Positions 1 to 11,234 are shown, counted from the stretch's first letter. The stretch: 64,000 bases of DNA from Plotosus lineatus (GCA_024760905.1 CM045731.1:15167501-15231500); one strand, 5' to 3'. Notes: a model not told the origin generated them from the letters alone. Translations and numbers: made by a program.

Positions 1-88
1 AGTGACAACCCTGTGGAGAGTGGGACTCGAACCCCCAACCTTTGGATCAGCGATCCAGCGCACTATACCACTAGACCACCACTGCCCC
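1..88 (-). repeat. tRNA-derived SINE (family S1), head only, cut by window edge
   Basis: Read on the minus strand, this begins with GGGGCAGTGGTGG, then a box A-like TGGTCTAGTGG and a box B-like GGTTCGAGTCC, the two internal RNA polymerase III promoter boxes of a tRNA. The same head starts many other copies in this window (1722-2081, 26300, 46557, 52272, 57106). The body lies outside the window. It is a SINE head and not a tRNA gene, because the same sequence is always joined to a non-tRNA body. Confidence 0.85.
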
Positions 89-171
89 ACATTCACATAT
101 TCACACCTATTCACACATATTACAGAAGCCTGAATGATGTGTTGATTGTGTCTGATATAGTCCGGGGAAGA

Positions 172-185
172 GAGAGAGAGAGAGC

Positions 186-252
<67 letters not shown>
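172..252. repeat. (AG)n microsatellite
   Basis: Nearly pure AG dinucleotides with a few GC interruptions. No coding meaning; the Arg/Glu-rich reading frame across it is an artefact. Confidence 0.95.
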
Positions 253-254
<2 letters not shown>

Positions 255-779
255 TTTAATTATAAGAGGCAAAAAAGTTCTGCTCAAGACCTGCTCTCAA
301 CATGAGTATTGCACTGTACGGGAAGATGGTCTGAATGACGGTTATTCAGTCAGTGTGTGTGAGAGAGACGTTGTGGTGGTGGTGGGGACGCGTTGAACAG
401 CTTGTGAGTAAAAACTGTCCTTGAGTCTGTTAGTTTTTGTTTTCAGTGTCCTGTCCCTTTTTCAGAGGGGGGGGAGGAAGGGAAGGGTGTGTTGGGTCCC
501 TGATGATTCCACTGGCTTTCCGTCACTGGAAATTTCCCGGGGACCGGAGGGGGGGGGGGCAGTGCAGTAATCACCCACTCTGCCATCCTCACCACCCACT
601 GCACGGCCTTCCTGTCTTCTGCAGTCCAGCTGTTGAACCACACTGTCCAGAAGTGGGTCAGGAGGCTCTCCATGGCACAGTGGGAAATGTTTGTCAGTAG
701 GGGTTGGGGTAGATGGGCTTGTCCGAGCTTCCTGAGGCTTTTTCCAGTGCATTACATCTGTTTTCATAGGATCTATCTA
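253..779. other. No recognised gene
   Basis: Unique-looking sequence with two G-runs near 467 and 549. Short frames exist on both strands, but none has a domain I recognise or a credible splice structure. Confidence 0.5.
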
Positions 780-860
780 AGGAGGAAGCTGAATATAGTG
801 TAGGTGTCGGCCTCCCTGCGACCCTGATTCGGATTAAACGGTTCAGAAAAATTATAATGA
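780..860 (+). repeat. 3' tail fragment of an L2-like-tailed SINE
   Basis: Contains a degraded form of the tail seen whole near 24040 and 58700 (a GACCCTAATTAGGATTAA-type core, a CGGTT motif and CAGAAAA), which ends several SINEs here. Confidence 0.6.
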
Positions 861-904
861 ATAGTGTAATAAGTACAAGTATGTTTTACCAACACTTTGA
901 TCAT

Positions 905-1075
905 TTGCTGAACTGCTTCACCCTAATTGGAGTTTGTAAGGAAGCTGGAACCTATTTCAACCAACACTGGGTGACCCCAAAGGGGTTACAGGGGTACACC
1001 CTGAACAGCCTACCAGACCATGACAGGGCCAACACACATAACCACGCACACTCACATACACAACTAGGGGCGATT
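905..1075 (-). repeat. Degraded SINE body fragment
   Basis: GGGTACACCCTGAACAGC and the following GACAGGGCCAACACACATA match the middle of the L2-tailed SINEs at 26040 and 46310 and the relic at 18340-18390. Both ends are lost. Confidence 0.55.
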
Positions 1076-1484
1076 TTGAGCAGAGTGCTTTGTGTTCTGT
1101 CCTGGATTTCTTCTCTACTGGTGAAGTTGGATTCTGACTTTCCTAAGATTGTCTTCTTGACTCAGTTGTCCCGAGGTGTTATCACGAGTATTTTTAAATG
1201 TCAGAATCCTTCTCAGGTTCTGTAGTGTCATTCAGGTGCTGAATCAGCAGTAGTTTTTATTGTCTTTAAGGTGGAAACTAGGGGCAGGACCCAGAACGTG
1301 CATATGGAGTGTATCTTCAGGAACATGATGGATCACTCTCTTAAAGAGATGTTCCTAATAATTTAATCACGTTCTTGCTTTTTGTTGAGTTTGTGCTTTC
1401 AGGTGTACGGTCTTGAACAGCAACCAGACTGACGTCAGGTGCCTGAAATCTATTTTCTGTTCTCACATTACCAGAAGATCTTAC

Positions 1485-1706
1485 CTTCAAACCAGAGGTC
1501 GTACTCTCAGCAACCCCCCCCCCCCCCCCCCACCACCACCACCACCACCATCACCACCCCTGATGTTCCAGTTCTGGGGTAGCAGGTGAGGTCTGGAACT
1601 GCCAATCTGCTGTATAAAATACTGATTTCATCTCCACTGCTGTTCTCAACCTTTCGCTTGACGTCTCTTGAGTTATTGAGAAGTGATTGGTTCAGAGAAA
1701 TGGCTG
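1485..1706 (+). repeat. Two-copy low-copy repeat, copy 1
   Basis: Matches 14045-14315 over several blocks, including AACCAGAGGTCGTACTCTC and GAACTGCCAATCTGCTGTAT. It includes a poly-C/(CAC)n run at about 1510-1555. A TATAAAA-like sequence at about 1612 lies upstream of a CT-rich stretch in both copies, so this could be a promoter or LTR remnant. I do not recognise the family. Confidence 0.5.
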
Positions 1707-1721
1707 GATATCGGTACATAT

Positions 1722-2081
1722 CTTCTTCTTCTTCTTTTCCTTTCGGCTTTTTCCCTTTCTCGGGAGTCGCCACAGCGAATCATCTGATTCGCACATTTGA
1801 TTTGGCAGAGGTTTTTTTACGTCGGATGCCCTTCCTGTCACAACCCTTTTAGCAAGGGACAGAAACAAGCTGACGACTTTGCAGCTACTCTTTACGAAAG
1901 TCAGCAATGGTTCTTTTACATTCCTCACACCATAGACAGTGAGAGACATGGCCAGCCTTTGATAACCCAGTTGGCTGCACTGGCACTGGGGGGGACAGTG
2001 ACAACCCTGTGATGGACTCGAACCCCCCAACCTTAGGATTAGCAATCCAGCACCCTATACCACTAGACCACCACTGCCCCA
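1722..2081 (-). repeat. S1 SINE, full length, with RTE-type tail
   Basis: Minus-strand order: tRNA-like head ending near 2081, a body with a GTAAAAGAACCATTGCTGAC-type core, then GGGTTGTGACAGGAAGGGCA, and a tail GCCGAAAGGAAAAGAAGAAG. It is flanked by a perfect 15-bp target-site duplication, GATATCGGTACATAT, at 1707-1721 and 2082-2096. The tail matches the 3' end of the RTE LINE at 18441 and the mini-RTE at 5159, which fits mobilisation by RTE machinery. Confidence 0.9.
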
Positions 2082-2139
2082 GATATCGGTACATATATGA
2101 TTAAAATATTTAAATCCAGAATATCATATAACATATAAC

Positions 2140-2848
2140 AGAAAATCAGAGACATCACTTGGGACAGGTCACATTATTTCTTACGTGTTTGTTGCTGGTG
2201 GAGGGGTTTGTGTGAGCCGAGAGTGGCGGTCTGTAGGTGTGCTTGGTATTTCGTGTGGGTGGAACTGGTATCTGGCTTGTGGTTGCTTAGAAAATGTTTT
2301 TTTATTTATTTATTTTTATCAAAAAACATGCTTTTAACTTCTCCCATCAACTTTATTGCTAACCTGTCTGGTGTGTTCCTCCAGCTTCATGACATTGTTT
2401 ATTCACTAATGTTCTTGAACAAACTTCTGAGGCCTGAGCAGCTGTATTTATACTGAACTCTATTTACTAACTGAAGGCAATTGATTGTACTGGATTTTAT
2501 TTTGGAGTATCAGAGTAAAGAGAACTGAATAAAAATGCATGCCACACTTTTCTGATTATTATTTCCAAGACATTTTAAAAGCATGTATCATTTACCTTTC
2601 ACTTCACAATTGTGCCCCACTTTCTGTTGCTTGATCAGATAAAATTCCAATAAAGTATTTTCACACCTTTAGTTGTAATGTATAAATTACATTTAAAGAT
2701 GATTCAGACAAAAGGAGCTGACTTTTTGTGGCATGTTTTTGGTTTTATGGCCAAAAGAAAAGAAATGACTAAAGAATTAAATGAACTGTGTAAAAACAAT
2801 AGGGTTCAAATTCAGCTCACACACTTACGGATCTTACTATATCATATA
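2140..2848. repeat. Segmental duplication block U1 (unit A), 3' flank of lectin gene
   Basis: Starts with CAGAGACATCACTTGGGACA and follows 26867-27460 (unit B) and 47308-48060 (unit C), with small indels, up to the Tc1 insertion. It lies downstream of the minus-strand lectin gene. It includes AT-rich sequence with AATAAA-type hexamers, but I cannot assign a poly(A) site. Confidence 0.8.
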
Positions 2849-4422
2849 CACACGTCCTTCTCAAAAAATTAGCATATTGTGATAAAGTTCACTATTTTCT
2901 GTAATGTACTGATAAACATTAGACTTTCATATATTTTAGATTCATTACACACAACTGAAGTAGTTCAGGCCTTTTATTGTTTTAATATTGATAATTTTGG
3001 CAAAAAAGTAAAGAAAAACCAAAAATCCCGATCTCAAAAAATTAGCATATTTCATCCGACCAATAAAAAAAAGTACTTTTAATACAAAAAAAGTCAACCT
3101 TCAAATAATTATGTTCAGTTCTGCACTCAATACTTGGTCGGGAATCCTTTTGCAGAAATGACTGCTTCAATGCGGCGTGGCATGGAGCCAATCAGCCTGT
3201 GGCACTGCTGAGGTGTTACGGAGGCCCAGGATGCTTCGATAGCGGCCTTAAGCTCATCCACAGTGTTGGGTCTGGTGTCTCTCAACTTTCTCTTCACAAT
3301 ATCCCACAGATTCTCTATGGGCTTCAGGTCAGGAGAGTTGGCAGGCCAATTGAGCACAGTAATACCATGGTCAGTAAACCATTTAGCAGTGGTTTTGGCA
3401 CTGTGAGCAGGTGCCAGGTCGTGCTGAAAAATGAAATCATCTCCATAAAGCTTTTCAGCAGATGGAAGCATGAAGTGCTCCAAAATCTGCTGATAGCGAG
3501 CTGCATTGACCCCGCCCTTAATAAAACACAGTGGACCAACACCAGCAGCTGACATGGCACCCCAGACCATCACTGACTGTGGGTACTTGACACTGGACTT
3601 CAGGCATTTTGGCATTTCCTTCTCCCCAGTCTTCCTCCAGACTCTGGCACCTTGATTTCCGAATGACACGCAAAATTTGCTTTCATCCGAAAAAGTACTT
3701 TGGACCACTGAGCAACAGTCCAGTGCTGCTTCTCTGGTTCAAAAGTGGCTTGACCTGGGGAATGCGGCACCTGTAGCCCATTTCCTGCACACGCCTGTGC
3801 ACGGTGGCTCTGGATGGTTCCACTCCAGACTCAGTCCACTGCTTCCACAGGTCCCCCAAGGTCTGGAATCGGCCCTTCTCCACAATCTTCCTCAGGGTCC
3901 AGTCACCTCTTTTGGTTTTGCAGCGTTTTCTGCCACACTTTTTCCTTCCCACAGACGTCCCACTGAGGTGGCTTGATACAGCACTCTGGGAACAGCCTAT
4001 TCGCTCAGAGATTTCTTTCTGTGTCTTACCCTCTTGCTTGAGGGTGTCAATGAGGGCCTTCTGGACAGCAGTCAGGTCGGCAGTCTTACCCATGATTGTG
4101 GTTTTGAGTAATGAACCAGGCTGGGAGTTTTTAAAAGCCTCAGAAATCTTTTGCAGGTGTTTAGAGTTAATTGGTTGATTTAGATGATTAGGTTAATAGC
4201 TCGTTTAGACTACCTGAACATGATATGTTAATTTTTTGAGATAGGAATTTTGGGTTTTCATGAGCTGTATGCCAAAATCATCAGCATTAAAACAATAAAA
4301 GACCTGAAATATTTCAGTTGGTGTGCAATGAATCTAAAATATATGAAAGTTTAATTTTTATCAGTACATTACAGAAAATAATGAACTTGATCACAATATG
4401 TAAATTTTTTGAGAAGAACTAG
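2849..4422 (-). mobile_element. Tc1/mariner transposon, complete ends, inactive
   Basis: About 1.57 kb with long inverted repeats; both ends carry TTCTCAAAAAATTWRCATAT and a second internal repeat with CAAAAAATTAGCATATTTCA. TA duplicates flank it at 2847-2848 and 4423-4424. Units B (near 27455) and C (near 48062) show the uninterrupted sequence GTATATAGTAGATTTG, an empty site, so the insertion came after the units separated. It holds one minus-strand transposase gene. Confidence 0.95.
3127..4093 (-). pseudogene. Tc1 transposase, frameshifted
   Basis: Would catalyse cut-and-paste transposition. The N-terminal part (4093 to about 3690) starts MGKTADLT and has paired helix-turn-helix DNA-binding segments, including a KEISERIGCSQSAVSSHL stretch. 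The catalytic part (about 3708 to 3127) keeps all three acidic residues of the DD34E triad: FSDESK, QHDLAPAH and SPDLKPIENLW. A deletion of about 30 bp in the linker near 3725-3740, plus a nearby single-base change, puts the two halves in different frames and gives a stop after the first half. Full-length relatives are about 340 residues. It cannot make active enzyme as it stands. Confidence 0.93.
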
Positions 4423-4479
4423 TATAGTAGATTTGAAATGAGGTTATAAAGATTTGGGTTTACATATATTATATATTAT

Positions 4480-5159
4480 GAATGCAGCCATGGGGGGGGG
4501 TCCACAAAAAAGTGCCCACCCTCACGCCGGTCCTAAGCCCGGATAAATGCAGAGGGTTGCGACAGGAAGGGCATCCGGCGTAAAACTTTTGCCAGAATAT
4601 AAAATGCAAACCATGAAGACAAATTTCAGTGTGCAGGCAGGTTGGAATGGTTGGAGAAAAGTGTCCGGTGTAATGTGTGATAGGAAGGTATCGGCAAGAA
4701 TGAAAGGAAAAGTGTACAAGACGGTGATGAGGCCAGCGATGTTGTATGGTTTAGAAACAGTGGCCCTGGGGAAAAGACAAGAGGCAGAGCTGGAGGTAGC
4801 AGAGATGAAAATGTTGAGGTTCTCTTTGGGAGGAACGAGGATGGATAGGATCAGGAATGAGCACATCAGAGGGACAGCACATGTAAGACGTTTTGGAGAC
4901 AAAGTCAGAGAGGCGAGATTGAGATGGTTTGGACATGTACAGAGGATGGATAGTGAGTAAATTGGTAGTAGGATGCTGAGGCTGGAACTACCAGGCAGAA
5001 GGTCTAGAGGAAGACCAAAGAGAAGATTTATGGATGTGGTGAAGAAGGATATGAGGGTAGTTGGAGTAAAAGTAGAAGATACAGAGGATAGGGCGAGATG
5101 GAGGCAGATGGTTTGCTGTGGTGACCCCTGAAGGGAAAAGCCGAAAGGAAAAGAAGAAG
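4480..5159 (+). mobile_element. Internally deleted mini-RTE LINE (5' UTR joined to 3' end)
   Basis: Begins with the RTE 5' end (TGCAGCCATGG, then GCAGAGGGTTG and GGGCATCCGGCGTAAAAC), then jumps near 4630 to the C-terminal coding region (GWNGWRKVSGVMCD, YGLETVALGKRQEAELEV, RWFGHVQRMDSE) and ends GCCGAAAGGAAAAGAAGAAG. It is flanked by a 16-bp duplication, ATATATTATATATTAT, at 4464-4479 and 5160-5175. Endonuclease and reverse-transcriptase cores are absent, so it was moved in trans by a complete element. The remaining frame ends at a TAA after DSE near 4960. Confidence 0.88.
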
Positions 5160-5225
5160 ATATATTATATATTATTATTATTATTATTATTATTTTATAT
5201 ATATGATATATTATATGCTATATAC
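5160..5225. repeat. AT-rich (ATT)n/(TATA)n run
   Basis: Low-complexity sequence just downstream of the mini-RTE tail; its first 16 bp are the right-hand target-site duplicate. Confidence 0.8.
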
Positions 5226-6082
5226 ATAACATTTTCTATACAAAATCAAACACAACCTTTGAAACACATCTTATCTGATCCAACACATCTGGAGGAAAGA
5301 GACAGTGCTGCACACAGTGAAGTGATAAATATAAATATTAACTATGAGCTGAAACTTATTTTTCCCATCACCGTCCCTTTAACAGTGAACTACATCTCAT
5401 TACGTTTCCCAGAGTGAACACATCACTCACTCGGAAAATGACTCGAGCGCTACAGAATCCAACCATCTGAGATTCACAGAAAGACTTAGAGATCTTTTTT
5501 TCTGTTCTTTACTCTTCTTTCTTTTTCTTGTGAAACATCTTTCTGTCTGGTTGCACTCTCCAGTTCACCGTGATGGTCTTCGCCAGTCCGCGCTCCTCCA
5601 GTTTCTGCTGGATCTGAAGAAGAGAATAAAACTCTTATTAGTGAATAATCCAGAATAGTGAGACTCATCTCCTGTGTAAATGCTGCAGAAACTGAACCCA
5701 ACAGTCGGGTTGTGATTCCAGGACGGTGTGTAAGGGTCAGAACTTGATGAAGACTCTGGGTGTGGCTGCAGTAATGAGGAGGAGAAGGTACATTACAAGT
5801 GGAGTCTTGTTGAGGATGAGACTCACCCGCTTCATGATGACGTCCATTACTGCAGGATCATTCACATCCTTATTGGACTTCACCTCCATCCTCATGATCT
5901 TTTGCTGTCCCGTGACATTGGCAGGTAGATATGCAAAGACACAAACACAAATATCAACACCATGAAACTTACTTCTTTAAATCTTTTATTTATTTCAATG
6001 TGAGAGTGAATAAAACTTTAACTTACCTCTGTAACATATAAAAGGCATTGTGTCTGTACACAGTTCATCAGCAGCCTGACCA

Positions 6083-6107
6083 TTATATATATATATATAT
6101 ATATATA
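6083..6107. repeat. (AT)n run at SINE insertion point
   Basis: An expansion of the TTATATATA that encodes part of CTLD2 in units B and C. A matching (AT)n run lies on the other side of the SINE at 6541-6560, so it probably comes from the target-site duplication plus slippage. Confidence 0.8.
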
Positions 6108-6540
6108 TGGGCACGGTGGCGTAGTGGTTAGCACGTCCGCCTCACAGCAAGAAGGCCCGGGTTCGATTCCCGGCCTGGGCGTTTCTGTGTGGAGTTTGCA
6201 TGTTCTCCCCGTGCTTGTGCGGGTTTCCTCCGGGTGCTCCGGTTTCCCCCGCAATGCAAAGACGTGCACTGTAGGTTAATTGGCCATTCTAAATTGACCG
6301 TAGTTTCTCTCCTGCAGCGGCAATGGAACCCAGTCGTATCGGCACTTGCCCTTCCATTGGATCCTTCCGGTGGTGCCGAGACAGGGGGGGACTTGCTGCT
6401 TGGGTAACAGCCTGTCCCTCATTCCTCCCTACCCGGGCTCTGCGCACTGGGGAGTATCACCAGTCGGGATACTGGCCAGAGCGCGGCCATAGTCCTTCGG
6501 GACTGACGGAGGCCTATGCTATGCTATGCTATGCTATGCT
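6108..6540 (+). repeat. tRNA-derived SINE (family S2) inside a coding exon
   Basis: The head starts GGGCACGGTGGCGTAGTGGT and has a near-perfect tRNA-like pattern with box B GGTTCGATTCC. The body includes TGTGTGGAGTTTGCATGTTC and GGTTTCCCCCGCAATGC, common in teleost SINEs. It ends in a (TATGC)n tail. The insertion lies in the CTLD2 exon of the unit A lectin and destroys it. Copies with different tails lie at 61346-61607 and in the lectin introns at 29400 and 50010. Confidence 0.9.
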
Positions 6541-7035
6541 ATATATATATATATATATATCCACAGGTTTGATCTCCCAGCTCATAAGAAGGTCTTCCAG
6601 ATACCCAGGTGATGGTAGAGAAGGTGGTTTGGTTTATCCACTTCCAGGATAGTCTGTTTAAACAAAACCAAGTCCAGTCAGAGATCAGACCCAATATAGC
6701 AGAGTTTTCTGTTGCATCTCTCACAGTGGCCAAATGGTTCCTGCAGTATATCTGAGCGTCATGCCATAACGTACCAGTAGAGATGTAAATGTACCTCTGA
6801 TCACCAGTTTTAGTTTCTGTGAGAATAAAATCCACATGATTACACCTTCACTTCATTATAAATTAAACATATTGTCTTATATTAAACACATTACAGTATA
6901 ATATTAAGAGCATCAGTACATTATTAACTCAGAGTTTATAAAGATCAGGTGGTTTATCTGTTGTCCTCTGTAAGATTTCATATTTATCATTTTTGCTATT
7001 TAAGAGTAGAGTTAAATTTAATGAGAACACTGACA

Positions 7036-9081
7036 GCTCCTTCTGACCTTCTCTGTACTTCTCTATTAACATCCTCAAAGCAAACACTGCATCTGTGGTG
7101 CTCTTTCTTGGCATGAAACCAAACCGTTGTTCCAAATGCTGACCTCTGCCCTTAGTCTAGCTTCCACTATTCTTTTCCTTAAAATCATCTTATGGCTCAT
7201 CAACTTTATCCTTATGTAGTTGCCACAACTCTGCATGTCTCCCTTGTTATTAAAAATGGGCACTAGCACACTTCTCCTCCATTCCTCCGGCATCTGCTCA
7301 CTCTCGAAGACCTTGTTGAATGTTCTTGTCAGAAAATCTACTGCTACTTCTCCTAGACACTTCCATACCTCCACAGGTATGTCATCAGAACCAATTGCCT
7401 TTCCACTATTCATCCTCTTCAATGCCCACCTCATTTCACCCTGACTAATCTTTGCTACTTCCTGATCCCCAACAGTCACCTCTTCTACTCTTTTTTCGCT
7501 CTCATTTTCCTCATTCATCAGCTCTTCAAAGTACTCTTTCTATCTTCCCAGCACACTTATGTCATCAGTCAATACATTTCCCATTCTGTCCTTAATCACT
7601 CTAACCTGCACGTCCTTCTCATCTCTATTGCTCTGCTGTGCCAACCTGTATAAATCATTTTCTCCCTCCTTATTGTCCAAACTATCATACAAGTCATCAT
7701 ATGCCCTCTATTTGGCCTTTGACACCGCTATCTTTGCCTTATGTTGTGTCTCCCTGTACTCATGTTTACTCTCTTCTGTCCTCTCTATGTCCCACTTCTT
7801 CTTAGCTAACCTCTTCCTTTGTACACACTCCTGCACTTCCTCATTCCACCAAGTCTCCATATCTACTTTCCTTCCAGAGGACACACCAAGTACTCTCCTA
7901 CACGTCTCCCTGATCACATTAGCTGTAGTTGTCCAGTCATCCAGAAGCACTTCCTGACCACCCAAAGCCTGTTTCAACTACTCCTTGAAGACAATATAAC
8001 ACTCTTCCTTTTTCAGTTTCCACCACTTTGTCTTCTGCTCTGCCTTTGCCTTCTTCACCTTCCTCACCATCAGTGTCATCCTGCACACCAAGCTCCTAAG
8101 CTGTTTGGCAACACTCTCACCCACTACTACCCCACTACCACTTTGCAGTCACTGTCTTCCTTCAAATTACATCGCATACACAAGATGTAGTCTACCTGTG
8201 TGCTCCTACCTCCACTTTTATAAGTCACCACAGTATTCACCACAGCCATTTCCATCCTTTTTGCAAAATCTATCAACATCTGTCCTTCTGTGTTCCTGTC
8301 CTGGATACCAAACCTGCTAATCACTTCCTTGTCCCCTCTATTACCTTCGCCAACATGTCCATTGAAGTCTGCACCAATGACCACTCTTTCACCTCTGGGG
8401 GTACTCTGCATCACTTTCACCTCTAGGAGTGCTCTGCATCACTTCATCTAACTCACTCCAGGATCTCCTCTTCTAGCTCACATCCCGCCTGTGGGGCATA
8501 AGCACTAACAACATTGAACATCACGCCTTCAATTTTTAACTTGAGACTCATCACTCTGTCTGACCCTCTTTTCACTTCTGGAACATTCCTGACAAACCCC
8601 TCCTTCAAGATGACTCCTACTCCATCTCTTGTCCCATCTACACCATGCTCCTAAGCTTCTAGCTTTGCTACCTTTCCACCTGGTCTCCTGAACACACAGT
8701 ATGTCCACCTTCCTCCTCTGCATCATGTCAGCCAGGTCTCTATCTGTTCCTTTCATAGTTCCAACATTCAAAGTCCCTACACTCATGCCTTTCCTCTTCT
8801 CTCTCTGCCTATGGACACGCCTCCCGCCTCTCCTTCTTCGACCAACAGTAGTCCAATTTCCACCAGCACCCTGTTGGTTAACAGCACTGATAGCGGTCAT
8901 TATGAACCCGGGCCTCGACAGATCTGATGTGAAATTCTTTGTTGTGACTTGCATATTTTATTTTGCATTTGTTTTACAGCGGATGCCCTTCCTGACTCAA
9001 CCCTCTGCATTTATCTGGGCTTGGGACCGGTGTGAGGGAGAGACACTGGCTTGTGCCCCCACCCCCCATCATGGCTGCATT
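7036..9081 (-). pseudogene. RTE-type LINE, 3'-truncated and full of stops
   Basis: Minus strand: 5' UTR start (TGCAGCCATGATGGGG) near 9081, then N-terminal coding pieces. These include KGMSVGTLNVGTM and an APE-type endonuclease motif with VQETRWKG (8529-8954), GADFNGHVG (8127-8420), the linker region (7708-7977) and the start of the RT domain (7075-7518: RMPEEWRRS-like, then FGFMPRKSTTDA near 7130). The match ends at about 7036 inside the RT domain, where lectin-intron sequence begins. Normal LINE insertion truncates the 5' end. Loss of the 3' end means a later deletion that also removed lectin exons. Confidence 0.9.
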
Positions 9082-9089
9082 ACATCAGC

Positions 9090-11230
9090 TAGATGACATG
9101 GAACTTAATGTTTTGGCGCCTGTTTTCACTTCTTATTATGAATCTGGAGTAGTTTTTCATTCCCCTTTGAGGCAGCAAAAGTAACCGAGTTGGAAATATG
9201 GTGAAAATGCAAAAACTCCAGTTTATAGGAATTTGAACTTGATAGAGAGGTAAGTTATGGCTTAGTAATATCTGCATAACCCTGAAAGAGTGTAAAGCCC
9301 CTACATTCACCATCTGACTCCCAATATTCAAGCAAGCTCAAAAAATGGACATGATCTGCTGGGTTATTTATATTTTTGCCATAATTAAAGCAAAAGGTGG
9401 TTCCTCAAAGGAGACCTTTTCCTGAATATTTGGTATTACATCACTGTGGTATCACTTGGCTCTTTTAAGTTTCTTCATTCATTTTTCTCATTTTCCGAAC
9501 TGCAGGATCATGGGACTGCTGGAGTTCATCTCAGACTGTGACATGGGAGGAAACCACACATTGTTATGAGCTGCAATAATTAAATACAGCTGCAAATATA
9601 TTCCCAACTTCTGAAAAATCAAATGTTAAATGCTGTATTATAAATTGTAATAGAGTGTAAAAGGCAGTTAGCTGTTGCCAATTTGTATTCGCTTTGCGAT
9701 TTGGTACACAAGCAATGTAAATATTATATCCATTTAGTTTTGGAAATGTTTGTGTCAAATGTACACAAACATCTGGACATCATCATTAAAAATAGCAGTG
9801 TGAAGATGATGATGTGAGTGTTGAGAGCTCACATTGGTAACAGCGAGCTGATAAAAACCGGATGGGATAAAACAAACTTTGAGGTTGTTCCATTTATCTT
9901 TAAACATGTACAGAAAACATTCTCATTTTAATTGGCTGACATTTTTTTACCCATCATGAGTATGTACCAATTCTATTAGCCAATCAGAGTGAGATTATTA
10001 ACATGTTTAAATTTAATGGCACATCCTCCTCAAAATTAATAAGTTATATTTGTTGACAAATGTACACAGTGGGGAAAAAAACTTAAAAAACTAACTTTTA
10101 GTTAAATAATTAAATAAGTAAAAATCTTTCCTCAAATAACACTGAGCGAGTGTCCAAACGAGACCTGTCTATATCCATTGCCCAAAACAACCAAAACTTC
10201 TCTTTCTTTTCTTTTTTCACAAGAAACTGTGCTTTAACATGCATTTCCTATCCAGCTTTTCCGTTTGGATGAGACACATGGCTCCACTATCAATGCATTT
10301 TTGTGACATCGTACTACAGGCCCTGCTTCCAACCTTCTGAGACCACTGCGACCGCTTTCAGCTTCAGGTGATGATACAGGAACGATAAGAAGCAACCTGT
10401 GTTTCAACTTCATCAAGGAGGCCATGGAGTGCTGAACACAGCAGCTGAAGAACAGCAACGACGTCACTGCTGGACTGGAAATGATCTCGTCTGTGTTCTG
10501 CTATAAGGGAAACATCGACAGTTTCCACGTTCACCGTATTAAACTGATGAGTGGAAATGCGGGGGTGAATATGAGAGTTCAGATGAACGCTGCTCTGTGT
10601 CCTGTGGTAAGCAGTCGGAGCTTCACTGTTGATCATTTCGGATTATTGAGACTATTTAAGACTCACAGCTCAGCCGGTTTCTCTTCATTCAGCTCTAAAC
10701 TCATTTTCCAGTCATTTTCCAGTGACAATAACACCAGGAAATATTTTATACATTCAAGATTTTTATGGCTGCAGTATTACTCAGAGCGTTAGATTCAGTT
10801 CATTATCACTCACCAGTTATTTAATGTGCTTCATCGTTAATTATTTTCATCTTCTAATATTTTACAGTGGGAGTGAGATAGTGTTGTATTCATGAAGATC
10901 CCACAGCATTCGACTCTCTAATGGGAATCAGTCAGTGCTGCTGATTGTTCTGCTGTAGTCTGTGTTTCTAAAACCTCGATCCATGAGTGTGTTTTGAACT
11001 GGAATCACCTGCTGGTGTAAAGATCTCTGTCCAGCCCTGCTCGAAACAACACACATCTACTAAACACATTCATGATCCCACACGGTGAGCTGGAGAAAAC
11101 ATTCCGCTTATTCAGTGTGAGGAAATAAATGAAGAATTTCAATAAAGTTCTGAAACATACCTGAAATACAGAGCTGATTGGTCGATGTTGGTGATTTGAG
11201 ATATTGTAGTTTATTGTCTTTCAGAGAGGT
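9090..11230. repeat. Segmental duplication block U2 (unit A), lectin intron 1 region
   Basis: Tracks 54830-57780 (unit C), which has extra SINE insertions, and its right part tracks 31990-32960 (unit B). In B and C this is the region between the promoter exon and the signal-peptide exon. A donor matching exon 1 of B and C (minus strand, ...TTCAG/GTATGT-like) is kept near 11161, but the promoter beyond it is replaced by CT/CA microsatellite. Frames at 10234-10636 are shared by the copies but broken differently, so I call no gene. Confidence 0.75.
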
Positions 11231-11234
11231 TTCA

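Larger units (their letters stand above)
5509..6816 (-). pseudogene. Tandem-CTLD lectin pseudogene (unit A), 3' half only
   Basis: Matches exons 3-5 of the intact genes at 27814-30029 and 48421-50670. The last exon (5613-5509) is open and ends in TAA. The tail exon (about 5919-5827) keeps its donor, but its acceptor reads TGCCAATGT where unit B has TGCAGATGT, so the AG is lost. The CTLD2 exon (6816-6027) is split at the codons for YIYNG by a SINE at 6108-6540, lacks three residues after CRNH, and has WFCLNRL for the WFGLTRL of the intact copies. The exons for CTLD1 and the signal peptide are missing; sequence homologous to the lectin intron stops at about 7035, where an RTE fragment begins. 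Not expected to make protein. Confidence 0.93.

Noticed and set aside
1..88. tRNA gene
   Set aside because: The A and B boxes are good, but the same head is repeatedly attached to a SINE body with target duplications, so it is a SINE promoter. The same holds for 6108, 22401, 54907, 52272 and 60488.
10234..10636. Gene in block U2 (frames also at 32053-32352 and 56499-56750)
   Set aside because: The three copies are similar in DNA but start, stop and shift at different places, and I recognise no domain. Kept only as a duplicated block.
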